A DNA stretch of 13,561 bases from assembly GCA_030043815.1 (NCBI GenBank), contig JASHWX010000209.1, positions 1 through 13,561 of the forward strand, in the 5' to 3' direction. The position numbers and the translations under genes were made by a program. A model generated the notes under the pieces. That model was given only the letters and a program-made list of their open reading frames with translations, was not told the DNA's origin and made no database searches. This document shows positions 1 through 7,240 of this stretch, one piece after another. Position 1 is the stretch's first letter. Each line of letters opens with the position of its first letter. Origin of the DNA: Candidatus Rhabdochlamydia sp. (lineage in GTDB: Bacteria; Chlamydiota; Chlamydiia; Chlamydiales; Rhabdochlamydiaceae).

Positions 1-14
1 TATTTGGAACTTGT

Positions 15-100
15 AAAATAGCAGCAGGATGATAGGATGGTTAGGATAAGAAGAAAGAGAAACTTATCCTGTTCATCCTAGTATCCTGCTATTTTTCTTT
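15..100 (+). terminator. Long hairpin with T-run, repeat copy 1
   Basis: The left arm (15-50) and right arm (63-95) are imperfect reverse complements of 36 and 33 nt, around a purine-rich loop (51-62). The left arm has several spaced GGAT words and the right arm has the matching ATCC words. The right arm runs into a T-rich stretch (92-100), so it resembles an intrinsic terminator for a gene left of the window. The arms are much longer than a normal terminator stem, so it could instead be a palindromic repeat element. Confidence 0.55.
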
Positions 101-128
101 GATCTCTGAATCCCAATCGAGATATAAA
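99..128 (+). promoter_or_regulatory. Promoter-like hexamers, repeat copy 1
   Basis: TTGATC at 99-104 (four of six to TTGACA) and TATAAA at 123-128 (five of six to TATAAT) are separated by 18 bp. Transcription from here would run straight into the hairpin of repeat copy 2 (157-237), so this promoter may be attenuated. It is identical to the copy at 241-270. Prediction is from motif and spacing only. Confidence 0.4.
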
Positions 129-156
129 GGAAATAACTTCAATATTTGGAACTTGT

Positions 157-242
157 AAAATAGCAGCAGGATGATAGGATGGTTAGGATAAGAAGAAAGA
201 GAAACTTATCCTGTTCATCCTAGTATCCTGCTATTTTTCTTT
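157..242 (+). terminator. Long hairpin with T-run, repeat copy 2
   Basis: This is an exact repeat of the copy 1 hairpin, with arms at 157-192 and 205-237, a loop at 193-204 and a T-rich tail to 242. It lies between the two promoter copies and would act as a terminator or attenuator on transcripts starting near 135. Confidence 0.5.
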
Positions 243-270
243 GATCTCTGAATCCCAATCGAGATATAAA
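241..270 (+). promoter_or_regulatory. Candidate promoter of the AsmA-like gene
   Basis: TTGATC (241-246) and TATAAA (265-270) have an 18-bp spacer. A start near 277 would leave a leader of roughly 22 nt before the ATG at 299. A weak purine stretch (GAGAG, 288-292) could serve as the ribosome binding site. This promoter lies wholly inside repeat copy 2, so the duplication doubled the promoter of the downstream gene. Confidence 0.5.
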
Positions 271-298
271 GGAAATAACTTCATTTTGAGAGACGGAC

Positions 299-3200
299 AT
301 GAAAAAAAAGTGGTTTGCTGTTTTTGGGATCGTCGCACTCGCTGCCTTCTTTCATAAGCCTCTGTTATTGATTGGGTCCAAGGCAGCGCTCAATTCCATC
401 TTTCCGAAAGCTCCTGGGCGCATCATGACCTACGAGTCATTAGCATGGGAAGGCGACGCCATTGCGCTGACAGGGTTTCAGATCAAAGATCCCGATTGCG
501 AACTCACGGTCGACAGGGTCGAAATGCGCCTGCACGCCAATCTTTTGAAATTCCAGTTCAAACCCGATGTGTCTGTCATGCATCCCCAAATCGTGTATTC
601 GGAAATGACAGAGTCGGCTCCCATGGTCCCGTTTCTCTATCGCACGGCGCGGTTTCAACCGCGCTGGGACATTAAAAACGGGGTCATCGTTTTGCCTTCC
701 TCTTCCCGCTTTTATTTTTCGATGGCTCCAGAGGAAAGAGAAGATGCGATCGGTAAATTTGTGTTTTCTTACGATACCGATCCGCTTGTTCCGCCGGTGT
801 TCTCAGCAGACCTCTCCATCCAAGAGAAGATGCTGCAAGTTGCTTTTCAATTGCGCGAAACGGACCTAGGCCGCCTCCTGCCTCTGACGGCATTGATCCT
901 CCCTGAAGTTCCTCGGAAGTGGGAATGCGCGGGAGGCGAACTGGAGCTTGAGGGCGTTGTCGGGTTGGATCCCGATTTTAAGCTCGAGCAGATGCATTTC
1001 TTAGGCGCCGGCAAAGAGATCATGCTGATCGGGAAAGAAATGGCGATCGCCTGCGAGGCCCTTCAAGGGACCGTGTCTTATCCTTCTGCAGAAAAAGGAA
1101 AGTGGTGGGAAAAGGTAGAGGCTGAACTCTCTTTTAAAAACGGGTCATTTAACGAAATACAAAATTTAGAAGGGGAGATTGTCTTCAATGCTGAAGAAGA
1201 GCCTCATTTGCATTTAACGGGCAACTGGGTGCGATGCGATCAGCAGATGGCCTTCGATATTTCAGGTAAGGGGCGAGCCGATGAAAATTGTGCAGAAATC
1301 ATTGCCGCGTGCAAATCGCCGGGTGGCCAGATCCTCCAAGGGGTGTTGTCTATATCCCATGAGAATGATGGCGATTTTGCCGTGAATGCCCGCGTCGATA
1401 ATGCCACCTACGAACATTGGGAATTTTTCCATCCGATGACGGCAATGCAATGCGTCGATGGGGCTTTAAGCGGGGAGGCGACATTCCGCTTTAAGAACGG
1501 ACAATTGAACGCGGTGGCATGCGACCACGTTCATATGGAGCAGATGGGCTGGTATTTTCCCGAAGAGCAGGCGACCGTGATTTCTGAACTGATCGCCGCT
1601 GATGGGTTTTTACGGCGCGATAGCAAAGGACGATGGGATTTGTCCGATTTGCGCTTGCACCTGACAGGCGGCGATTATGTCGATGGCGAATTCCACGTCA
1701 ATGCGATCAATGCAGAGATCGTGCTCGACCATGGCGTATTATTTTCTTCGAAGCTAGAGGGAAATTGGGAGGGATTGCACGGGCAGATCTCTTTTGGAAA
1801 AGGAAAAGGCAAATTGAAACTGCAGGGAGAAATGATCCTACCCATCGATGCTGATATCACAGCCGTCGTGAAAGAGGATGAGATTCTTCTCGAAGGGCAA
1901 GCAACATTTTCTGATGAGATCATTACCGGCAATGCGCAGCTTGCCTTCTCTTCTTTTTCTATTCCTAACATGATCGCGGGAAAGCTGCCTTCTTTGAGTT
2001 TGAAAGCAGGCCAGCTCAAAGCCGATGCCTTATCTGAAAAGAGTTTTGGAAGACTGGTCCGCCATTTTGCGCCGGAATGCCAGGTCAGAGGCTTTTTGCA
2101 GGCAGAAGCGGCCTTTTACCCTTCCCGATTCCAAGTGCAGCTCTCTGGCAACGACATGCAAATCGAGCATGCGCACGGCACGCTTTCGATCCCTTCCTTT
2201 GAACAAGGGCAGTTTGTATACGATGGAAAATGGCAGGGGAAGATTCCGCTTTCCAACGCATCCCTGCAAGCGAAAGTTCCCGTTCAAAACATCGAAACGA
2301 CGGTTTGCCTGGAAGGAGATCAGCTCAAGGCCTCTTCTTTTTATGCTGAAGTAGAAGGGCTCGCTTTGCGCGGCGCAATGGATTTTTCTCTTGACACCGG
2401 AGCGCTCAATCTTTCCACATCTCAAATTGCAGGCGATTTGGGCGGTTTGCTCTCTTTAATGCAGCACCTCAATGCCTTTCCTGGAGTGAAGATTCCTTTA
2501 GAAGGAACATTCTCAAGCGGGGAGAAGGGGTTTGTTCTGGCCTCTCAAGGAGGACAAACTGATTACACCTTTAAGGGCGACTTTGAAAACTTGAGTTTTC
2601 CGATCAACGATGCGACCCGCATTTCAGATGGGCGTTGCGAGGTCTTATTTGATTCCAAGACAAAAAGCCTCAAGCTCGCAAAAGGGGAGGGGCTGTGGCA
2701 CCTGATCGATGGGACAGTCCTCGGCGTGCAGCTCAAACGCTTTTCGAGTGCTTTAAATGAACGCCCCTCGATGGATTTTGCCCTCAAGGTCGTCAATTCC
2801 AAAAAAGAACTCATCGGCATCGAAGGGACGGCGGCCTCATCTGCGCAAAACACATGGGAAATCGTGTTTGATCCCTCTTCGACCCATGTCGTCGGAGGGC
2901 GCCTCAACATCACGCGTTGCACGCTGAACAACGAGATGCAGCCTGTGAGCTTTGAAATGAGGCCGACGATCAAATGCCAAGATTTGGCCGAAGGGGCCGC
3001 TCTTTTGCAAAATGCGGGATTCATGTCTCTGATGCTCTCTCCGATGAGCTTAAAAGATTGGCAGCTGGATGGGACGCTGCAGGCGCGCCTCTCTTGCGAC
3101 GATAAGGTCTATTTCATGGCGGAAAGCCGCGACTTGAAAGTCAAAGGAGATTCTTATCCGAGTTTTGCCTTGAGCGGAGAAAAAATCGGGGATACTTGGA

Positions 3201-4963
3201 GGATCGATCGATTCCAAGCGGGCAATCTTTTCTTAAAAGGATCTCTTGCTTTAGAGCCCAATGGGTTTTCTTTGCCCCAGTTTGAAGGAAACTGGCAGGG
3301 GATTGCGCTGAAAGGAAGCGGCTTTTTAAGAACGGAACAGAAGCGGTTTTCTTGCACACTCGAATCTGTCCGCGGGGATTTGGCCGCGCTCAAGCTCTTT
3401 CCTCAAGTCAAAGGGAGCTTTTCCGCTAAAGCCAAGCTCGCCGGAGATTATTCCGATCCGAATGATCCATTGCAAATGCAAGGCAATGCCCAAGTTGCTT
3501 TTGAACTGGAATCTCCTCTCTTTGTCGATGTGAACACCCATCAGAGCGTCGCTTTTTCCTATGACCATGGGCAATTAAGCTGCAAAGATATCGATTTGAA
3601 ATTGTCAAATAAGGCGAGCAGCGCCTATCTCGGGTCAGTCAAAATCGGCGATCTGCAATTCAAAGATGAGTTCGCTTTGCATGAGCTGCAATTTGCTCTG
3701 ACGCCTTCATTCATCGGCCACTGCATTGATGCGAAACTCCTGCCGGATACGATTCAAGCCTTCACCTGGGAAGGCGAGTTGGAGGGCAGCGGCGATTTGA
3801 CAGGGACCTTCTTCCAAGCCAACTTAAAACCCGGAAAGTATGGCTACGATGGCCGCGACTTAGCTTTCGAGCAGCTGCAGCTGCGCTATGAAAAAGATCG
3901 GGTGGCCCTAAGGGGCAAAACCCAAGTGCAGGAGCATCCTCTTTGGGCCTTGCTGCAATTGGAACTTTCCAAAGAACCCTGCGGCGCGTTAAAACTCTTT
4001 GATCACCCCAAAGCAGAAGGGATGAAAATTGTCTTCCGCACCCACGCGGGAAAGATCGCTTGGGAGAGCATTCAGGGAAATTGCTATGGGCTCAAATGCA
4101 AGCTTAATCGCAGCGACAAACGGAAAATCCCGATGGCCACCGTCCTCAGCGGGGAGATCGGCTTTGACGGTTCTCCCTTTTTGCCAAAAGAGTTGGACAG
4201 TTTCAAATTCGGCAAAGGCTACGCCTGGAAAGGAGATATCGTGCTTTGGCATGACCTGAAAAAGGGATTCCAGGCCAATGGAACGTTGAGCGGACGCGAT
4301 TTTGAAGCGTTCGGATATTGCTTTAAAAGGCTTGAAGGAGAGCTCGAAGCGGCGCCTGATCGGTTCATCCTCTCCGATCTCAAGATTGAAGATCCCGCAG
4401 GGGCCATGCATATCAAGAAAATCGCCATCAATAAAGATCATGAGTGGAATTTGGACATCCCTCTTGTCGCCGTCCGCCAGCTTCAGCCCAGCATGCTGAG
4501 AAAAATCGGCGAAGAAAAACAAACCTTAAAGCCCTTCATCATCCAAAATTTCACAATGACCGACATCCGCGGCGAGCTCAGCGATCTCTCTACTCTTGTA
4601 GGAACAGGGCGGATGAGCTTCGTCAACCAATTCAAAAAGGAAGCTTCGCTCTTCGATCTCCCTCTTGAATTGATTAAGAAGATTGGGCTTGACTTAGGCC
4701 TCCTCACGCCTGTCCAAGGGGAACTCGACCTCGAGCTTCACGGAGACAAATGCTATCTCATGGCGCTGAAAAATGCATTCAGCGATGGCAACCGCTCCGA
4801 ATTTTATCTCGCCCCCAGCAAAGAGCTCTCCTACATCGATCTCGAGGGAAAGATGCACATCGATCTCAAGATGCGCCAAGACGTCATGCTGAAGATCACA
4901 GAGCCCTTTACCCTGACGATCCGCGGCACGCTTGAAAAACCCCGTTATGGACTCGTTTACTAA
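299..4963 (+). CDS. AsmA/TamB-like large envelope protein
   Basis: The product is 1554 residues. It starts with a Lys-rich N-terminus and one hydrophobic segment (about residues 5-26) that would act as a signal anchor in the inner membrane. The remainder is a long run of alternating polar and hydrophobic short strands rich in Gly and Asp turns, with no catalytic motif visible. The C-terminus contains the AsmA-type pattern ending in ITEPFTLTIRGTLEKP (about residues 1533-1548), a conserved feature of AsmA-like C-terminal domains. Known members of this superfamily form long hydrophobic grooves that span the periplasm and carry phospholipids to the outer membrane, so a bridge-like lipid transfer role is likely by inference. 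ATG at 299 is the first start that keeps the membrane segment. Its final 17 nt overlap the start of the comF-like gene, suggesting joint transcription. The exact subfamily (AsmA, TamB or YdbH) is unresolved. Confidence 0.75.
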   Translation: MKKKWFAVFGIVALAAFFHKPLLLIGSKAALNSIFPKAPGRIMTYESLAWEGDAIALTGFQIKDPDCELTVDRVEMRLHANLLKFQFKPDVSVMHPQIVYSEMTESAPMVPFLYRTARFQPRWDIKNGVIVLPSSSRFYFSMAPEEREDAIGKFVFSYDTDPLVPPVFSADLSIQEKMLQVAFQLRETDLGRLLPLTALILPEVPRKWECAGGELELEGVVGLDPDFKLEQMHFLGAGKEIMLIGKEMAIACEALQGTVSYPSAEKGKWWEKVEAELSFKNGSFNEIQNLEGEIVFNAEEEPHLHLTGNWVRCDQQMAFDISGKGRADENCAEIIAACKSPGGQILQGVLSISHENDGDFAVNARVDNATYEHWEFFHPMTAMQCVDGALSGEATFRFKNGQLNAVACDHVHMEQMGWYFPEEQATVISELIAADGFLRRDSKGRWDLSDLRLHLTGGDYVDGEFHVNAINAEIVLDHGVLFSSKLEGNWEGLHGQISFGKGKGKLKLQGEMILPIDADITAVVKEDEILLEGQATFSDEIITGNAQLAFSSFSIPNMIAGKLPSLSLKAGQLKADALSEKSFGRLVRHFAPECQVRGFLQAEAAFYPSRFQVQLSGNDMQIEHAHGTLSIPSFEQGQFVYDGKWQGKIPLSNASLQAKVPVQNIETTVCLEGDQLKASSFYAEVEGLALRGAMDFSLDTGALNLSTSQIAGDLGGLLSLMQHLNAFPGVKIPLEGTFSSGEKGFVLASQGGQTDYTFKGDFENLSFPINDATRISDGRCEVLFDSKTKSLKLAKGEGLWHLIDGTVLGVQLKRFSSALNERPSMDFALKVVNSKKELIGIEGTAASSAQNTWEIVFDPSSTHVVGGRLNITRCTLNNEMQPVSFEMRPTIKCQDLAEGAALLQNAGFMSLMLSPMSLKDWQLDGTLQARLSCDDKVYFMAESRDLKVKGDSYPSFALSGEKIGDTWRIDRFQAGNLFLKGSLALEPNGFSLPQFEGNWQGIALKGSGFLRTEQKRFSCTLESVRGDLAALKLFPQVKGSFSAKAKLAGDYSDPNDPLQMQGNAQVAFELESPLFVDVNTHQSVAFSYDHGQLSCKDIDLKLSNKASSAYLGSVKIGDLQFKDEFALHELQFALTPSFIGHCIDAKLLPDTIQAFTWEGELEGSGDLTGTFFQANLKPGKYGYDGRDLAFEQLQLRYEKDRVALRGKTQVQEHPLWALLQLELSKEPCGALKLFDHPKAEGMKIVFRTHAGKIAWESIQGNCYGLKCKLNRSDKRKIPMATVLSGEIGFDGSPFLPKELDSFKFGKGYAWKGDIVLWHDLKKGFQANGTLSGRDFEAFGYCFKRLEGELEAAPDRFILSDLKIEDPAGAMHIKKIAINKDHEWNLDIPLVAVRQLQPSMLRKIGEEKQTLKPFIIQNFTMTDIRGELSDLSTLVGTGRMSFVNQFKKEASLFDLPLELIKKIGLDLGLLTPVQGELDLELHGDKCYLMALKNAFSDGNRSEFYLAPSKELSYIDLEGKMHIDLKMRQDVMLKITEPFTLTIRGTLEKPRYGLVY

Positions 4964-5630
4964 ACTCTTACTGGGAATTCTGTATCCCATGCTCTGCCGC
5001 CATTGCCGAAAGGCGATGGACAAAAGAGCTTTTTTTTGCAGCAGCTGCCTTGAACAAATCAACTTCATCGATCGGCAGGAAAGATGCCGCGTCTGCTTTG
5101 CCGAGCTCAACAAAGGGCGCTGCGAGCGGTGCATCCATCGCTCCGTCGTTGTTCACCGGCAGATCTCTGCCTGCGAACCTTTAGGCCCTGCCGGAACACT
5201 TGCAGCGGCGCTCAAAAGCGGGCAGCGCGAAAGCATCCCAGCTGCAGCCAGCCTCATGGCCTATCACTGGATCAAAGAAAACCTGCCGCTTCCCGACGCA
5301 TTGGTCCCTCTTCCCCTCACATTTTGGCAAAAGCAGCGATTAGGATTTGATGCGCATCGATTTCTTGCCGAAGAAATCGGCAAGATCTTTTCCATGCCTG
5401 TCTATCCTGTTTTAAAGAGAAGATTGAATTGGGAACGGCTCAGGGCACAAGGTGAAATCGAAAGCGGCATCCAACTTGCCAAGAAATGCAAAACCACACT
5501 GAGCGATCAACGCCTGCTCCTCATTTCACCCACACTCGATGATGCAGACTTGCGAGAAGCAGGCAAAATCCTTCGCGCGTTTTTCCCCGCGCAAATCGAA
5601 GCCCTTGCCTTTTCAAGGCTTTTCTTCTAG
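4947..5630 (+). CDS. ComF-like phosphoribosyltransferase, degenerate PRPP site
   Basis: The product is 227 residues from ATG 4947; an in-frame TTG at 4932 is less likely. Two zinc-ribbon Cys pairs (C17/C20 with C31/C34, and C47/C50 with C59/C62) open the protein, as in ComF. A VPLPL segment (120-124) and QRLGF (130-134) match the conserved ComF core PVPL...RGFNQ. In ComF the PRPP-binding loop reads like VDDVxTTGAT. At the equivalent place (about residues 193-202) this protein reads ISPTLDDADL and lacks both the paired acidic residues in register and the TTGAT turn. PRPP binding is therefore doubtful, although the fold seems kept. ComF proteins take part in DNA uptake or act as amidophosphoribosyltransferase-like proteins of unclear substrate. 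The start overlaps the AsmA-like gene by 17 nt. The end overlaps the convergent minus-strand gene by 18 nt. Confidence 0.8.
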   Translation: MDSFTKLLLGILYPMLCRHCRKAMDKRAFFCSSCLEQINFIDRQERCRVCFAELNKGRCERCIHRSVVVHRQISACEPLGPAGTLAAALKSGQRESIPAAASLMAYHWIKENLPLPDALVPLPLTFWQKQRLGFDAHRFLAEEIGKIFSMPVYPVLKRRLNWERLRAQGEIESGIQLAKKCKTTLSDQRLLLISPTLDDADLREAGKILRAFFPAQIEALAFSRLFF

Positions 5631-5942
5631 CGGATGCACTCCGTACTTCTGTTTATAGGTTGAAATCGTTTCTTTTCTTTCCGCAGGAGTCATGCTATTT
5701 AAATAAGCCTTTCTTTCCGCTGTTGTTGCCATGGATTGAAGAGTACTCATCCGCGTGTTGAGAGGCTGTCCTTTACCGCTAGGCATCTTCGGTTGGTTAA
5801 GAGGTTCTATTTGCGGGGTAATCACCTGATAGGCGATCTCATTGTCTTGAGTGACTTGAGCTGCCGGACACTGCTCCTCAGCTGAAAGAGAAAAAGCGAT
5901 GCATGCCTGAATGCCAAATAATGAAAGTACCAATTTTTTCAT
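5613..5942 (-). CDS. Small secreted protein of unknown function
   Basis: The product is 109 residues. The N-terminus has Lys-Lys, then a hydrophobic core and a small-residue site ending SLSA (about residues 19-22), which is a good Sec signal peptide. The mature part is hydrophilic and Pro/Gln-rich, with a short C-terminal segment containing MTPAERKE and YKQKYG that looks helical. The start is strongly supported by an AGGAGG Shine-Dalgarno sequence (5947-5952) four bases before the ATG, the best ribosome binding site in the window. I do not recognise the family. It converges on the comF-like gene with an 18-bp tail overlap and is transcribed away from asd. The 182-bp palindrome lies just upstream, so it may influence expression of this gene. 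Confidence 0.75.
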   Translation of the reverse strand: MKKLVLSLFGIQACIAFSLSAEEQCPAAQVTQDNEIAYQVITPQIEPLNQPKMPSGKGQPLNTRMSTLQSMATTAERKAYLNSMTPAERKETISTYKQKYGVHPLEEKP

Positions 5943-5974
5943 AAATCCTCCTAAAAAAATTTATCCGATTACTG

Positions 5975-6156
5975 GAGCCAGTTGCAAAACTCCAGCACAT
6001 GGCAAAAACGCCCTTTTGAGTCATTTTGCCACCCCGCACCCGAGCCCTACTCCATTTGAGTATGTGCTCGGGTGCGGGGCTTTGGTCGCTAACGCGACTG
6101 GCAAACTGACTCAAAATCATCGTTTTTTCCATGCACTGGAGTTTTGCAACTGGCTC
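5975..6156. repeat. 182-bp long imperfect palindromic element
   Basis: The outer arms 5975-6010 and 6121-6156 are 36-nt reverse complements with 3 mismatches. Inner steps follow: TTTTGAGTCA (6014-6023) pairs with TGACTCAAAA (6107-6116), and CCCCGCACCCGAGC (6032-6045) pairs perfectly with 6066-6079. A tip hairpin pairs TACTC (6048-6052) with GAGTA (6058-6062). The right arm has an extra stretch that forms its own small hairpin, GTCGC (6085-6089) with GCGAC (6094-6098). The structure is therefore a branched, near full-length palindrome that fills most of the 299-bp gap between the secreted-protein gene and asd. It has no T-run, so it is not a simple terminator. A MITE-like or REP-like element is the best reading. 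Confidence 0.9.
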
Positions 6157-6178
6157 TTTAGGCGAGAGTTGTTTACAG

Positions 6179-6208
6179 TTGTCAGTATAGAGATCCGCAA
6201 AATAAATT
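6179..6208 (+). promoter_or_regulatory. Candidate promoter of asd-prs-MFS operon
   Basis: TTGTCA (6179-6184, five of six to the -35 consensus) and TAAATT (6203-6208, four of six to the -10 consensus) are separated by 18 bp. They lie just downstream of the palindrome and about 33 bp before the asd start codon. Evidence is motif only. No clear Shine-Dalgarno sequence precedes ATG 6242. Confidence 0.35.
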
Positions 6209-6241
6209 GCCTTTAAAAAAAATTTCCCTACACTTGTTCGG

Positions 6242-7240
6242 ATGAAATTGGCAATTGTGGGTGCAACCGGAGCAGTCGGCGGTGAGTTACTGCGTTTACT
6301 CGAAAAACGGCAGTTTCCCATTGATGAGCTCCATTGTTTCGCATCCCCGCGCTCTTCAGGAAAAGAGGTCAAATTTAGATGGCAGCCGATCAAAGTCAAG
6401 CCTCTCAGCCCTGGCTCTTTTGACGCGATCGACATCGCCATCTTCAGCGCCGGCCGCAGCGTCTCCCTTGAATGGGTTCCGGCCGCCGTCGAAGCCGGTG
6501 CACGCGTCATCGATAACAGTTCAGCTTTTCGCATGGACCCCGCCGTTCCGCTGATCATTCCCGAAATCAACGCCCATGCGCTGAAAGACCATCACCGCAT
6601 CGTCGCCTGTCCCAATTGCAGTACGGCCATCATGCTGATGGCAGCCGCCCCATTGCACCGCCGCTTTCAGATCGTGCGCATCGTCGCCGCGACCTATCAA
6701 GCCGCAAGCGGAGCGGGATTTAAAGCGATGCAAGAGCTGGAAGAAGAGACCCGCGCCTATCTCGACAAACGCCCCTTTCATCGCACGGTCATCCCTTACC
6801 CTTATGCATTCAACCTTTTTCCTCACAATTCTCCTCTTGCGGCCAATGGATATGTCGAAGAAGAATTGAAAATGCTCGAAGAGACGCGCAAGATTTTGGA
6901 AGACGATCAGATCTGGGTCAATGCGAGGTGCGTGCGCGTTCCTGTGCTGCGCGCGCATTCTGAAGCGCTCAACATCACTTTTGCCAAGTCGGTCACCGTC
7001 GAAGAGGCATTCCATGTGCTGAAATCCGCCCCCGGGATAGACATCTCTCATCATTTTCCCATGCCGTCCGATGCCACAGGTCAAGAAAATATCTTTTGCG
7101 GACAGATCCGCAAAGATCCCTCCTTCCCCAACACCCTCGATCTTTGGGTCGTGGGCGATCAGCTCCTCAAAGGGGCTGCTTTAAATGCTATTCAAATTGC
7201 CCAACTCTTTCAGGATACACAACAATGCGCATCTTATTGA
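6242..7240 (+). CDS. asd: Aspartate-semialdehyde dehydrogenase
   Basis: This enzyme (EC 1.2.1.11) reduces aspartyl phosphate to aspartate semialdehyde with NADPH. That is the branch point to lysine/diaminopimelate, threonine and methionine, and diaminopimelate is needed for peptidoglycan. The product is 332 residues, normal for the family. Visible motifs are the NADP-binding GATGAVGG (7-14), NSSAFR (92-97), the active-site PNCST with catalytic Cys126, the YQAASGAG segment with Gln153, and R237-A-H239-S with the catalytic His239. All key residues are intact. The last 16 nt overlap the start of prs, and prs in turn overlaps the MFS gene, so the three are probably one operon. The nearest candidate promoter is at 6179-6208. 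Confidence 0.95.
   Translation: MKLAIVGATGAVGGELLRLLEKRQFPIDELHCFASPRSSGKEVKFRWQPIKVKPLSPGSFDAIDIAIFSAGRSVSLEWVPAAVEAGARVIDNSSAFRMDPAVPLIIPEINAHALKDHHRIVACPNCSTAIMLMAAAPLHRRFQIVRIVAATYQAASGAGFKAMQELEEETRAYLDKRPFHRTVIPYPYAFNLFPHNSPLAANGYVEEELKMLEETRKILEDDQIWVNARCVRVPVLRAHSEALNITFAKSVTVEEAFHVLKSAPGIDISHHFPMPSDATGQENIFCGQIRKDPSFPNTLDLWVVGDQLLKGAALNAIQIAQLFQDTQQCASY

Larger units (their letters stand above)
1..283. repeat. Two tandem copies of a 142-bp intergenic unit
   Basis: Bases 1-141 and 143-283 are identical by direct reading, giving a period of 142 bp. Identity stops at 284. Because the window opens at the first base of copy 1, more copies could lie upstream. Each copy contains a long imperfect hairpin followed by a T-rich run, and then a promoter-like pair of hexamers. 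No coding sequence is visible here. Perfect identity in non-coding DNA points to a recent duplication or to recent conversion between copies; an assembly artefact cannot be excluded from sequence alone. Confidence 0.95.

Noticed and set aside
1..283. CRISPR array
   Set aside because: Only two units of 142 bp with no unique spacers between them; this is a simple tandem duplication.
3989..4522. A 177-codon minus-strand frame inside the AsmA-like gene
   Set aside because: It is antisense to a long coding gene with clear membrane and C-terminal features. Its translation looks like antisense of an alternating strand pattern, and no start signal is visible.
5959..5987. Minus-strand promoter for the secreted-protein gene with its -35 in the palindrome arm (TTGCAA, 17 bp, ATAAAT)
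   Set aside because: The hexamers are weak, and the predicted transcript start would fall on the edge of the Shine-Dalgarno sequence.
5911..6216. A 101-codon plus-strand frame across the palindrome before asd
   Set aside because: It overlaps the signal-peptide gene's start and consists mostly of the palindrome. The translation has no family likeness and no ribosome binding site.
7096..7224. In-frame upstream extension of prs giving a 385-residue protein
   Set aside because: It lies wholly within the conserved end of asd and its translation has no resemblance to Prs. ATG 7225 has a suitable AGGA site.
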